Assembly: GCF_035083965.1 (NCBI RefSeq)
Contig: NC_089726.1
Location: 21,932,559 to 21,996,558, forward strand
Origin: Branchiostoma lanceolatum
Taxonomy: Eukaryota; Chordata; Leptocardii; Amphioxiformes; Branchiostomatidae
DNA: 64,000 nt
Direction of reading: 5' to 3'
Within the stretch, counting starts at the first letter, position 1. Every line of letters starts with the position of its first letter. The translations under genes and the position numbers were made by a program. This document shows positions 49,182-62,800 of this stretch, in pieces. Under the pieces are notes generated by a model. It did not search any database and was not told the origin of the DNA. It was given only the letters and a program-made list of their open reading frames with translations.

Positions 49182-49368
49182 TAAGCCCATTCATGGTTCC
49201 GACTACGCATGTGCAGTGTCAAAGGTGAAGGCCCCTGGCTTGTAAACAGTGCTCGTCTCGACATTGTCTAGAGATTTGCATAACAACACCCCGACGTGTT
49301 TTGTTTACGTCTCGGGGGCCTTTACCTTTGACACTGCACATGCGTTGTCGGAACCGTGAATGGGCTTA
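49182..49368. mobile_element. Foldback MITE, TAAGCCCATTCA ends
   Basis: Inverted arms of about 55 bp begin TAAGCCCATTCATGGTTCCG and end with the near-complement CGGAACCGTGAATGGGCTTA, around a short core. No coding capacity. Sequence between 48490 and 49181 shows no gene. Confidence 0.8.
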
Positions 49369-49572
49369 TTGTGTGTCATGACAAAAACTGCCACTCTGAC
49401 GGGTTTACTGCAGTTTTGTCGTCTTCCCAGGAACAATCCCAGCTGCCTGAAAGACGTCCGGACGACGTTCGAATCCAAGTTGAACTTGAGGAGAATTCAG
49501 CAAACGTCCGGGGAAGATCCAAGCGGAGTCGATCTTGTTGCAGTTGCATCATTCTTTGAGGCGATGCAAGCT

Positions 49573-49809
49573 TAGGGCCCTGTCACACTTGTGCGTATAT
49601 TGAAGGGCGCGTGAGTTGTGCATTAACATTTTTTTGGCTTAAGTAAAGTTTGCGGGGACAAAGTTTTTTCTACCTTAACCCACCGTTGTGCAGCCAAGTG
49701 ACCGAACCTAAGAAATGTCTTCGTCGGCTGTAAACTTAACCTAAACCAAAACATGTTAATACGCAACTCATGCGGATTTGTAAATACGCACAAGTGTGAC
49801 AAGGGCTTT
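49573..49809. mobile_element. Foldback MITE, CCCTGTCACACTT ends
   Basis: The left end CCCTGTCACACTTGTGCGTA pairs with TACGCACAAGTGTGACAAGG at the right. Inner parts also pair (AGTTGTGCATTAACAT with ATGTTAATACGCAACT). A second related arm follows directly at about 49824-49960. A single diverged relative (CCCCTGTCACATTTTTGAG) occurs once per array unit, near 6549, 14788 and 31885. No coding region is seen. Confidence 0.8.
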
Positions 49810-50004
49810 ACTGCGCGATGTTCTAAAGCCCCTTTCACACTTTTGTGTATTTACACACGTACAAGACCACATGAGTTGCGTATTAACATGTTTTTGGTCT
49901 AGGTTAAGTTTCCAGCCGAAGAAGGCATTTCTTTGTTCGATAACTATGCTGCACAACGATGGGTCAAAGCAGAAAACAACTTCTTCCCTGCAGACCTTCC
50001 TTAA

Positions 50005-51412
50005 GCCGGCGTCACAATTCATGCGAGCATCGGCCGATTTTATAGATCGCCGGGAGCTCGCCGAATTTCAAATTCGCCCGAGCGTCGACCGTATTTTTCG
50101 CTTAAAACCTGCCCCGTCACAAATTGAACGGAGCTCGGGCGACGTCCGTCGAACACTAATAATCATAAATCCCACATAAGACGGTACCATGTCTTGGACA
50201 CGGACGAAGTCAGAATCAACTGACCTGGTAACAAGCTCAAATTTGGACCAACTATACTTTCTGAGTTGTGGCAAATCTGTCGGGCATGAGTGAAGTGGGT
50301 GGGCACACTGAAAATAATAACCTAAACAGGAATTTTGTCATAAACCAATCCGAATACTAGCGCAGGAGCCACAAAGTCAACAGATCAGTCGTTTAACCCC
50401 GATCCAAACATTTTCAGCAAACGGAAATCGACCGAAGCTCGGGCGAACGCCGTCCGAGCTTCGGACGACCGTTGATAAGCCTATCGACGCCCTGCCGACG
50501 CCTGGGCGTGCCTCGGCAGACAAACATAGATCTATAATGACTCATCAGTGGACTTTCAACTAGTCATTTTGTGGAGGTAAAACTCAGGATGTCAAGTCAA
50601 GCCTCAAAAGTCAAGCCCCAGTTCATTGATACATATAAGTGAAACATCCAAACTAATACACAGCCTCATTACCCCTAAGGGTACCTACTGGCTGAGCTTC
50701 AAGGTGAATATTCAAGGTGAATATAATACCAAAAAAGAAACAAGAAGGATTGTCTTCGGAGTCCGCATTTTATTTATAATAAAATTGTTTCAATGAAATT
50801 TAACTTTGCAATTGACTTGTCTTTCATTAGAAAAGTTTGGCAGCATTCTTTGACAAGTTGATATTAGTATTAGTTAATATTAAAGTCTTATCATACAATA
50901 TGTTATAAACCAAGCTGTCGTTACCATTTATTTATAAACAAGAAGGAGTTCGGCCGGAGCCCGTCCAAGCTCCCATCGACACCAGTACAACGCTCGCCCG
51001 AAGCACGCCTTACTTTTCATGAGTCGGCCGGAACACTGACGACGGTCGTCCGATTATTGTACAAAGCCCGTCCGAGGCTCGCACGAGGCCGAAGAGTTCG
51101 GGCGACCTCCGACCGACCAAAAATCGGGTCTAAAATCGTCGGATGCCCGCCCGAATATTGGCCGAGTGCTGGGCGTTGCTCGGGCGAGCTACGGGCAAAC
51201 TGTTGACGAGCTGTGCGAGTTCAAAAATCGTCGCCGAGGCCTCGCTGAATTTAAGCGCAGCTTCCAGTGACACGCGAACGTCGGCCGAGCTCCGAAAATT
51301 CGCCCGAAGCCCGTAGAATCGACAGGACGTCGGTCGAACTTCGCCCGAAAATCGCCATTTGGAGCTCGCCGACAAGTCGGCCGAGCTAAATTGTTGATTT
51401 GTGACGGGGGCT
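50005..51412. mobile_element. 1.4-kb GC-patterned TIR element
   Basis: The ends are GCCGGCGTCACAA and the complement of GCCCCCGTCACAA, bordered by TTAA on the left (50001-50004) and TTTAA on the right. The target duplication is TTA or TTAA. Both ends are packed with recurring CGGCCGAGCTC/TCGGGCGA words in opposite orientations, very unlike the AT-rich middle. Open frames there are by-products of this pattern. Confidence 0.75.
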
Positions 51413-51599
51413 TTAACAAAAAAATGTTAATGCGAAACACATATACACTTGAATACACACACACGTGTGATCGGACCCTTACGTTTTAAGAAACGTTTAC
51501 GTTTTAAAGACATCTTACGATCCTGAATACGTATGCTGAAGGTTACAGAGTACAAAGGGCTTAAAGAACTCGAAAGGCAACATCTATATGCAGGTGGCT

Positions 51600-51795
51600 T
51601 CTAGCCGTACACTGGCGAACTTCCGTCTCGAATCAGCCATACGGTGATTTACACCATTCACCCGGACGGGAGGCCTGGCGCATCCCCGTCTTGTATATAC
51701 GACAGCCAACGAAAGGGTACATCACCCCGTGAAAAGGGCGGTATAACCCTGTCGTAGCGAAAGCACGTCGACTGATGATGATGATGAGCCGTACA
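51600..51795 (+). mobile_element. Retroposon-like 3' tail
   Basis: Sequence ending GGGCGGTATAACCCTGTCGT and GTCGACTGATGATGATGATG resembles the 3' ends of invertebrate LINE/SINE families that finish in a (GAT)n microsatellite. No coding part remains. Identification is by resemblance only. Confidence 0.4.
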
Positions 51796-52228
51796 CAAAT
51801 ACCTGAGGTATTTTGTACTAAATCGGTGCCTCCAAGGCAGGTTTTTATTAGAGGTTCTCCGGAGCTATGATCTAGACTGTACACTAAAAGAGAGACAGAG
51901 GTTTTTTTTCAATAGACTTTCCTAGAGTGCTTACTAGATTACCTTTCATATATAGCAAATTTTGATATATCTGTTCTTAAGAATTCATAACTACGCAGTA
52001 AAGATTAGTGAGAAGTTGCCTTCATTTAGTATCAATAAAACTTGGTGCATCTATTTTTCTGTGTATTTTTACTACTCATTGACGACCTGTACTAAGCTCA
52101 TTTTGGCTTTGTATACTTTGAAGATCAAAATATCACTTTCATTCATTCATTCGTTTGTTCGTCTATTCATTTATCCATTTTTCATTCATTCTAAATCTAA
52201 GCCATGCTGCTGGCCCTAGTAAAATTGT

Positions 52229-52350
52229 TCTTTACCTCATTCCATACATACCATTCATACTCTACCTCATTCCATACATACCATTAATACTCTACCTCAT
52301 TCCAAACATACCACATACTCTACCACATTCCATACATACCATTAATACTC
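52229..52350 (+). repeat. 30-bp tandem repeat, about 4 units
   Basis: The unit is CTACCTCATTCCATACATAC plus ten bases (CATTAATACT). One unit is shortened. A CATT-rich microsatellite precedes it (about 52140-52190). No gene is visible from 51796 to 52228. Confidence 0.85.
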
Positions 52351-53340
52351 AACAACAATGTACCAAATCCCAACATTTATTACTTCAACCAATATTGCCA
52401 AAATACATGTATGATCCTCAAACACGCATTCCCAAATTTATGTTACCTTAGCCAATGTGCCACAGTTGAAACAAGGAGGTTTTAAAAAAACCTCCTTGGT
52501 TGAAATAAATAAGCAAATGCAACCTATAGCTATACACCGACTAGAATTAGACTAGAAGGTAATAATCGTGGAAAACGAGGAACGATTCACATGTTTATAC
52601 GATGTGACTTACCAATGTTATATAATACTGATAAAGATAAACATTGCATAGTAAAACCCATATTATAAGGTGTTGATATTGTTGCAGTTGGTACAATCCA
52701 AAGCTCTTCGATAGACTGTGCAAAATACCCATCTTAAAGTTTGTATAATAAATCCACCTACACATGATAATTTAACCTTTACGCTGCTAGGGTAACCTTT
52801 TGACACAAAGTTTTCATTGTGGGGTCAGACAGCAGGGAGAAGGTTAAGATAACAGAATGCTTGCCACCAAGAAAAAATCAAATCATAATCAAGCCAAACA
52901 TAGACTGTAATACCTCATTTCAGATAGAAAATTGAACTGTACTTTCTAACACAAAAAATGGAACTTGCCAAGACTTTCTTTGTCAAATGAATGAGTAATC
53001 CACTGCTTTTCTAACATTATGTTATGCAGAAAGAACACTTGACTTGGTGAGCAGTGGATCATAAGTTGCAGTGATGTCACAGAAGCAGTGGATTGTTCAT
53101 TCCTTGACAAAAACTTGACTTGGACAGAAGCTCTGAAGTAGGTGTCTGACAGACACCGATACGTCAGCAGGTGAGATTGCTGGTTGTGATAAAAGAAACT
53201 CCAAATACATGTACCCTTGAATTGGGCAGTTGGAAAATTTGGTTACTCAGTCCATTTTTGGGTATAGGAAACTACAGTTCAAATTAGCTTCGGAATGATT
53301 TCAACCAACAAAGATGAACTTTTAGGCTAACTAACTAACT
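52330..53340. repeat. Diverged relative of the TLC array 3' flank
   Basis: Ordered blocks match the flank downstream of each TLC gene (about 8690-9530, 15640-16460, 34180-35040). Examples are ATACATGTATG-TCCTCAAACAC-type phrases, TATAATAAATCCACCTA, CAGCAGGGAGAAGGTTA and GCAGTGGATCATAAGTTGCA. No TLC exon accompanies it. It lies downstream of the SLC25A26 stop. It may be a dispersed repeat present once per unit, or the source region from which the array flank was copied. Confidence 0.7.
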
Positions 53341-53399
53341 TTTGCTGTAACGACTGATGAGCTGCCTTGTTGCAAGCAAGCTGAAGTGGAGTGTTGATA

Positions 53400-53822
53400 A
53401 CCCCGACCAATCGATCGAGTTGAAACTCAGATTCAAATCAACCTGACAAATTGCTTCCTAGTTTGCTTTAACGACTAAATCTGGCAGAACAAACTCACCA
53501 CTGAGATGCTGGAAGGTGTCAGCTTTTAAAATATATTTTCAGATTGACAATCTTGGCCCTTTGGAAGTGATAGAAAGTATCTGCAATTCAACGTTTAAAA
53601 AATAGTTTCTACTCCTTTTCTTTCAACGTTAAATCGCGGATACTTTCTATCACTTCCAAAGTGCCAAAATTGTCAATCTGAAAACATCTTTTAAAAGCTG
53701 ACACCTTCCAGCATATCACTGGCGAGTTTGTTTTGCCAGATTTAAAGCAAACTAGGAAGCAATTTGTTGGGTCATGGCTGATTCGAATCTGAGTTTCAAA
53801 GCGATCAATTAGTCGGGTTGTT
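53400..53822. mobile_element. 420-bp foldback element just 3' of SLC25A26
   Basis: The arms pair over about 180 bp, from CCCCGACCAATCGATCGA on the left to TCAATTAGTCGGG on the right, with a short loop near 53600-53620. The right edge is 52 bp from the SLC25A26 stop codon at 53874, so it is very likely part of, or adjacent to, the 3' UTR. Confidence 0.88.
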
Positions 53823-53873
53823 CATAGCTGTGATGTCATCTGGATTGAAACACACTTAGTCTATTTTCCTTAG

Positions 53874-56800
53874 CTATGTTACAACGTCCTTAGAGACGTT
53901 AGACATCACAGCTTTCGACTTGTCGTACACCCCCAGGAAAATGAACCCTCCCAGACTGATCCACAGGGTACGGGGGCCAACTCCTGCAAATAACCTGTGG
54001 AAAAGAGAGAAAAATGATGAAGATTACTCCTGTATTTCCTTAGTTCTCTGAGACATTGTACAGTAAAGATCTACCAACTTAGTGCAAGGTACAGGTCCCA
54101 TGGCCTCTTATTTGGCCGTAGGGGCAGTGGGTTGTTATTCACCGTGTCTAGGGCACGGTATTGGAAGGGGGGGGGGGCAAGCCCTCTCCTTCCACTGCCT
54201 TTAACCTCGAAAACCGAAGCCATTTTTACACCTGGGTTGAGTGAGGAAAAGTGTTGTAAAGGACAGACAGCATCTAGTCAGGAATACAAGCAATCGATCT
54301 TGTGTCTGCTAGCAAATAGCCACTTGACCATTTGCTGCCACATGAGAGTTAGTGGTCAATGCAAAAACAGATATAGCGGGCTGAGTCTAGAAGTTTAAGT
54401 TTTAGAGGTAACTAAGTTGCCTCTGGACAAGGAAGTAAAGAGTCTGAACTCTCAATACTGGCCATTGTCACTCACTCGACTTGAAGGACACTGAAAAGAG
54501 ATTACAATCCTTCAGAGGGCACATTTAGCATGTTATAGAACCAACCACATTTATGAATGAAACTGGGACATTCTGCTGCAGTACTGTAACTAGCCACAAG
54601 AATGTCCACAACTGACGGTGTCCTTTGTTTGCTGCACCCCTATCCACACACCAAATATCATATGGAACAATCCACAACTTTTTGAGTAACAACCACAAAC
54701 GCTGGGCCCACCCACTTACAAACAGCAATGAAAACGTATCAACCTCATTGGCAAAGTGATGCTGTTTTTGCATTTTACTCATCTATATATATATATGGTG
54801 GCTATATCTTATAAGGTGGTTTGATGGTAGTACAATACAAACAAAGATACACTTACCCCCTCATACCATCTGTCCTCCATATTGTTTGCAACACAGAGGG
54901 AATGCTTCCTCTTGCAGTTTCTGTCCCAACCTGAGAAAAAGATCAAAGAAGGAAACTGTTCACGGAGTGCAAGATATTTTCTGTCATGACTATATTGCAT
55001 TTATTTTACTACAAAAAAAAGCACTCTCAAAACTTCTACTACTGGTGTGCAGGAAAGTAAACCTTAAGGCAGTCAAATGTAACTCGCAAGCTGGGCATAC
55101 ATAGACATTTTATCTTGGAAATACTTATGACATTTGAGGAACAACTTATTTTTCTGAGAGAGACCTGAAGTTTTGTGTACATTCATCTCATAAAGTAGGA
55201 GTAAGCTTTCACTTCTTTCACAAGAAACATTCCTACCTTAGCCAGCATGATTCTGGTTTTTGCTAAATCCAGTGGTGTAGTTACTGCAGCTGAAAATCCC
55301 CCTGGGAGTAAGACGAAGGAGAAGAAGAGATAAGGAAGATTAAATTACAGTCATGTGTTGGCTGCATATATCATATCATCAGGTTCTAAATCTGAATTGG
55401 TCAACTGACTTGAGGATCTGTATCAGTATCATTCTATACAGCCGGTATAACCATCATGCAGCATAACACACCAGCTTCGCAGGCACGGGGAGCGGCAACA
55501 GCTGATTATATTACACCGAATGGCCTGTTACATCTAGTCCTTGCACAGCTACATGCAACCGTTCTTTAAGAGGATCTAATGATGATTTAAGTCTCGATCA
55601 TCTTTATTTGCTGAAACCTTGCCTAAAAGTGTATACTGTAAATGATAACTGGATTTGGGGTTCAAAGATCAAAAAGGCCAATTTTGTTGCCCACTACTCA
55701 CCCACTACTGGTATATGGTTTCCACTACACTTAAAGGGAAGCTAAACTTGAAATTGAAAAGTCTACTATACTTTGCTAATTACAGTCAAACCTGTATTAG
55801 CGGTCACCTTTGCATAGCGGCCACCTGCCCATAGTGGTCACTTTTTGTCGGTCCCTTGGATTTTTCCCATTGACATAAGCATTAAGAATTAGGCTATAGC
55901 GGTCACCTGTCCAACGCGGTCGCGGCCACTCGATTTTCGGTCCCGCGGGTCTGGAAACACTGCCGATAACGGTCACGGCGCATGGTCGCCGCAAGATTCG
56001 GGAGCCTTCTTTCAAATCCCCGCAGAAAAAAAATGTCATTATAGCTGCAGTGTTACCCATGAAAATGTTTTATTTTGCTCCTGGTGCTGGTTTTGAATTT
56101 CCAAAACCGCCAAGGCGCCAGAAATTTGAGACAAACAGAGCCTCTTGGTGCGCGGTCCTAGCGGGACGTTTTGTTTACTTGGGTTACTTCACTAGTAGTA
56201 CCATGGGGGAGCAGTTTGTTAAAACAAAGACAGATGCCTTTTATCCTCTAAAAAAAGGTTATAAAGTCATCCATTCTTTGTATATTCTGTTCTCTTCTTC
56301 AAAGAACTTCTTTGACGAAATAAGTTTACATTTTGTACTATTTCATGTAGAGTAAAATCATAACTCACACATTGCAGCTGCACCCACATTACAGTAGACT
56401 ATCCCAATGACCCTATGACCTCTCATCTTGCAGCTGTTGTTTTTTCTCCCGGCAAGGAATCCGACCCAAACAGGCTGATTTTACCGTGAAATTCCGCAAT
56501 TATTTGCTGATAAATGATGTCGCCGCGCAATTGAAAATGACACGGTTGTCTTTGGCAACATTTTGGTCGCATGTGCTCCGGATTGGGGGCGGATCGATGG
56601 ATCGACTTGGACTAAATATGCTTGTGGAAAAATCCGGACCTACCGAAAGCAGTCATCTTGAGCCGATGGTCGTCTTGTGGAAGTGGTCGGTAGACCAAGT
56701 TTGACTGTACATGTTTGTGAATAAATGTTTCTCAGTGGGTACAGAAAACATGTGCCACTTATTACTCGTGGTCAATCAACCGTTTCTATAGAGCGGCCAC

Positions 56801-59800
56801 CTGTCCATAGCGGTCGATTTTGGCCAGTCCCTTGAGTGACCGCTATAGGCAGGTTTGACTGTATACCCAAAAGTCAACTCCTCACTTGTTGACTTACACC
56901 ATACAATGTAGTTCAGGGCTCTCCCCTCATATTGTAACTTGGGCCATTCTGATGGCTACTCGCCTGATGATTGAATTAATCAATTAGAAGGTCACAATAT
57001 GTGACGTCAGGTCTCGGCATTTCCTATTCAGTATAAACAGGGCTTTTTGATCTGGCTTTCCTGCGGATGGATTTAGAGGAATTTTCTGACGAATTCGAGG
57101 GAATCAAGCTCTGAATTCGTAAAATTCCTTCAAATCCATTCTCATGGAAGCCAGATCCAAAATTCTTGTTCATACTGAATGGGAAATGCCGACCTGATGT
57201 CACACATTGTGACCTTACATTTGATTAATTCAATCATCAGGCGAGCAGCTGTCAGAACGGCCCAGGTTAAAAATGACGAAAGAGCCTTGAACTATGGCGG
57301 ACTTATGTAAATCAAGTGAGGACTTGACTTTCGGGTATATTTAGCAAAGTATAGTGGACTTTTGAATTTTAAGTTTACCTTCCTTTAAACATATCATGAG
57401 ATAGGAACTGTTGTCACCTGATATTGCACCGCATACTGCACCCTGCCAGGGATCCACCAGTTTGCCTTGTCTTCTGGACCACGATTTCTTAAGAACGTAG
57501 AAAATGTTTTAAACTCAGTGAAATCATAGGGACATTGGCAGCAGTTTTAGTAAAACAGCTAAATGTACATTCAAGTGAAACTGCAACCTTATTCTAAGTT
57601 TGAAACAAAAACACATTACAGACTACAGATCTTTAAGAACCCATGACACAGCAAAGAAGACATGGCGGGAGACTCGCTACCCTGAAGCTCACTCATCAAG
57701 GACATCTGATTGGTAGATATCTGTCCACCCTCTTCAGTGATTGGTCAGAGTCTGGAACGGGTGTCACGTTGCGATCTCTAGCTTCTCAGGGTTCTAAATG
57801 TGACAAGCCTGCTACATAAACAATGTCTGATACCACTTATGATTTTTACATATTTTGTAGACTATTTCTTTAAAAAAAGGGGTATACCGGGTGACCTATA
57901 CGGGTACATGTACCTATACGAGTACGGGTATGGGTACTGGTTTTTCTCCTTACCCAAGCATTTGAAGTATGGATGACAACTCATGCTACTCAGTAGTGGA
58001 GTAACAAACACTTACTTTCAGAAACTCCCAGATTGGAAACTGCACAAATGAAAATGGAATCTGGAAGGGATAAAATGTAGGGTTCACAACCATTCAATGC
58101 CGTGATATATTACAGACAAATTAGTCAACATATACATGGTCCTTGTCAGAATAATTATTTGTGTTTAACGATGACATTCTTGCTGCTTATTGTGTTTCAA
58201 TTATTACTCTAACTAAGATATAGACAGGAGACAATTTCTAATATATATATACCTCTCTGATAACTGTGCTGAGATAACCTCTGTAAAGTCCTCTGAATCC
58301 CTGCAATAAAAAATAAAAAAGAAACAAGAAAATAAATGTTAACAGAAAAAGAAGACCAAGCTCCTAATATCTCCCTATCTCTAAAGCTCTTTCTTATGTT
58401 ATTTGATCTCTTGAATTGCTCCTCCTTTCCCCCTTTATCTACAACAGCCATTACCATACCTCTAGCCTAGTGCTACATTATCTAGACCCTGGACCTGAAC
58501 TGGACTGGACCTTAACGTTTAGGTTCAAGTCCAAAACTCTCGCTTATATTCTCCTTTATCTTCTGAATCATCTTAAACCTCCCTTAGATCGTGAAATTTG
58601 CACTGGAAAAATATGAAAAAAATTTGCTGTTTTTGTATTTACTACTGACTGTATATAACTGCATGTAAAATTTATGCACTTTTACATGTAACAGGAACAA
58701 AATTAGTTTAGCACACATATGCCATGAGTTCAGGTCTGGACTTATAAGTCTGGAACTGGACCTGAACCTCTGGACCTGAATCCGGACCTAAACCTGAACA
58801 CGGGTTTAGCTTTAGGTATGCAGCACTACTTTAGCCTGACTGAAACATGCTTCTCGCAAACCTCCCACCAGTCAAGCCTCTATGGGAGGGGCTCAATACA
58901 GCTCTGGACAGTACGAGTTTCTGTCACACAGACTCAACCCATACACCAATTTTATTACAGGAGACAAAATGGCATGTTGGTGCAGAACTGTGCCCAGGGT
59001 TTAATCACTTAGCCTCTACCAGGCTCCGCTGATCGCTGGGAAAACAGTAGAAGTCGGCGAAATAGAGTGAATAGTATGCCAAGGGTAGTCCGCTATTGCC
59101 TATTGAACTTCCCTGATTGACTACCCTTGGCATACTATTCACTCTTAGACTATTTGGCCGATTTCTACTGTTTTCTCAGCGATCTGCGGAGCCTGGTAGA
59201 GGCTATTAATCATTCAGAATAGAACAAAAAAAGACATGATAGCTGAGACCTTTATCCGGAAGCACACTTGGCATTGTTGTCAGCAAACGCTTGTGTCTGA
59301 GAACTCAATCCATGTCAGATCAGCCTCAGCAAAACAGACTAACAAAGAAAAAACTGGTGTTACCTCCTGTGTGACTGTTCTCCTCAGCACACTGTAGCTG
59401 GATTGTCCGGGGTTGGCCTGAGCTCTCTGTTTCACCACCTCTACTGGTACTCTCACTATACAGGCTGCCTGTAGCAAACATGGAGGCAAACGACAATAAC
59501 AACATACAACTTGTTAAACAACTTGTAAATAAGAATGTCAATCTTTCAGCTGAACTGTGCAATCTAAGGTATTGTCTTCTTAATAAAATATAGAGATCTA
59601 ACTTCTAAGAACTGTAGTCTTTTAAGACCCCTGGAAAGAGTAGGGTCCATCCTAGTATGAGTGGATCAACCTACGTGTACATGAATCAATCTGATCTTGT
59701 GAAGCTTGTATTTTACATACAAAACTGGTGTGTTACACCTTTTAATTAGGCAGTTTACTGATTATGGGAACAAACAAACTTGTAGAATGCTTTGGTTTAA

Positions 59801-62800
59801 AACAACATTGTGATACTTGAAACCACAGCTAGATATAGTAACAGCTTTTGACAAAGCTGCATGGAATATCCTAAATCTGAGAATTAAGATGCCAAGTCAG
59901 TGACGAAAGACAGTGGATACTGTCTGAAACGTCTGACTGTTTCAAAATCATATCCAGTTGCTTGAGTAATTATGTTTGGCGTATCTTATTACCAGGATGT
60001 CTAACTTTCATCAACGTAAGATGCCAATACCTGTCCGCAGAATAAGGCAGGTATCATAGGTAAGACTTTTACAATGCTGTACTCACAACTTCTCCTGCAG
60101 AAGCTCCGATCATGTGACTGACAGGTGCAAGGGATTCTGGGAGGAGGGACCCCGTCAGGCTTTTCACAAACTCGTAGGTGACAAAAAAGACAGCAGCTGG
60201 GGACAGAAACAAAACTTTTATTCAAGAGGAAGAAAAACTTATCTATGTTGCAACACTCTTATCAACATGATTCATGTTTCTGGAAAGGAACGATCTAAAT
60301 AATTGCAAACTTCTCTCTGCCTATTTTCACAAGGATTAACAAAGTTCTTAAGCTATTAACACTTTCTCTCCACACTTTAAAGTCAGAAAAGCCTCTATCA
60401 TAATGTTAAAGGTGCACTAAGAAATTTCAGGGGGTAAAACTGGAAGTATTCTGGAAAAGGACATTTATATGAAATTCCCAATATTAGCACATTTGCATCA
60501 TTATTTTATACATTGGGTGTTTGAACACAGAGACAAGCTGCAAAAGGAGTATTTTATTTATTGGTACCACCCAATAATCAGCCCATGATTCAGCCGTAAC
60601 CGTTTTCTGTCAACAATTTTGGTTACTTCCGGCCGCAAGACGTCACAGTGTCCGAGCACATTGAGCCATGACCATGTGATTAATTCTCCGGAAGCGTTCG
60701 GGCCTTATCGGTCAGAATTGCGTATGTTCAGAAGGTTTGAAATAATGGCTGGCCTCCAAGTGCTCAGATTTGCAATGAGTTCCCATCACACAACGACATT
60801 GTATCTTTCCTCCATGATGGTCGATATGCAATGCAGGCCTCGAAATTCATTTTTGGGAATAGGTGCACTGGTGCACCCAACCTAAAAAATTAGGTGCACA
60901 GAAAATGATTTGGGTGCACCACATAAAATAAAGTTGAATGATACCAAAACATAAGCTTGACGCCACAGCCTCTCTTAAGAACTTCAATCTGTGATTCTAC
61001 ACAGAATACATCAAATGAATTACAAAGATTATATTGCTTTTACTGATACTTACATTTCAAGAATATTCTGTATGCTAGTGTACAAGAGAACCTTTACCCT
61101 AAAGAGTACAAAAGTATCTTAAGGTGCACTGGTGCACCCACAGTCAAAAATTAGGTTGCACAGCTCCAATTTTGGGTGCACACAGGTGCACATGCACCCA
61201 CTATTTCGAGCCCTGCAATGGTACAGTGTTATTTAAACTTACTATGGATAGAAATCGCGAAAAAAATAAAATTTGAAAATACAACTTTCAATACCCTAAT
61301 ATTGCTGACTATAGGTTGCCTTTAAGACCCTACACCACCAAGCCATTAGCCTGGTCTTCAAGCTTTTTATAGCTCTCCAGTCTCTTCTAAGCGGACTCAG
61401 GAGCTATAATAGGTTTGGATACCAGGCTACCAGACCACATTCGACTGATAAGGATGAGCACCCCCTACCTCCTGGAGCCGAACCAACGGCTGCGGACCCC
61501 AGGCCAGAGTAGATCCCCCTGAAGCCTCCTGACCTCCAGAAGCCGGCCTCGCTCTGCAGCCGCGTCTTCAGTGTGTCCAGCGGAAACAGAGTCACGTCCA
61601 CCGCTGTCCCCGCCATCCCTCCTGCCTGGAAACAACGTGTGTGTTTATCATATTAGACTATTTGATAATTAAGGGTTAATGACCCGCCCCGAGGTGTATA
61701 TGGTGTCATAACGCCTGGCCATGTGCTATAACCACCGAATAAAACCACCGAGTGAGCGAAGCGAACGAGGTGGTTTTATGAGGTTGTTATAGCACATGAC
61801 CAGGCGTTATGACACCATATACACCGAGGAAGAGGCGGGTCATTAACGTTATTATCATATAGCTTATCCAAACTGACGCATATAAGAGTAGACAATTTCT
61901 GTTTGACGCATAGATCCCTTATACTATTAAGAATGCATTTGAGAATTCACATTTGTCCTTTATTAACAGAAGATGATGAAGAATATGTACAACTGTAGCC
62001 TGATTTATTTATTTCAACCACACAGGATAGGAGGGTCGGTTTCAGGTCAGTCAGAAAATGTTATCATTGAAGAATCTCCCTGCAACATGACCTCAGATAA
62101 ACCTGAATAGAACACAGGTTCTTTGGCCAGCAGGAAATGGAACGCGCGGAACCTTAGATAGAACGTGGTTTCTTTGGCCAACAGCAAATGGAACACGCGG
62201 AACTTTTTTGGGAATTTTAAATTTGTTTTCCCTTTTTCATGTATTCTAAGGAATATTTAGGAATTCTAAGACAATAAAGATTTTTTTAAACAAGGTTAAG
62301 AAAAAGATTCATCAAATAGATACCCCCTCTACAAAATGCAACGGTTATAAAGATTTTTCAAACAAGGTTAAGAAAAGGATTCATCAAAAAGATACCCCCT
62401 CTGCAAAATGGAACGGTTGTGTTCTGACATGACGTCAATAAGTGGTGTGTTATGGCGTGATAACAGACCACTTATTGTGGGCAATGGTGGCTTCTGATTG
62501 GTCGACGCCATCTACCTATGTGATAATGGTTTATAAGTGGTCTAATAATGGTTTATTGGTCAGAAATTACCCGTGCAATGGCAGCCAATGCTGAATTGCT
62601 GCAGGGTTTACAATCACATAATACACAACAGATACACATTTGCCCCACATTTGCACTTTGTGTAACTGTCGCAAGGGTCTGGGCGACAGCATTCGGCCCC
62701 AGCAAGTGACCTCAATTATGACCTTCCCCAACCGAAGTCAGGTACCCATTCACACTTGGGTGGAGTGAGGAAAGTCGTGTAAAGTGCCTTTCACAAGGGC

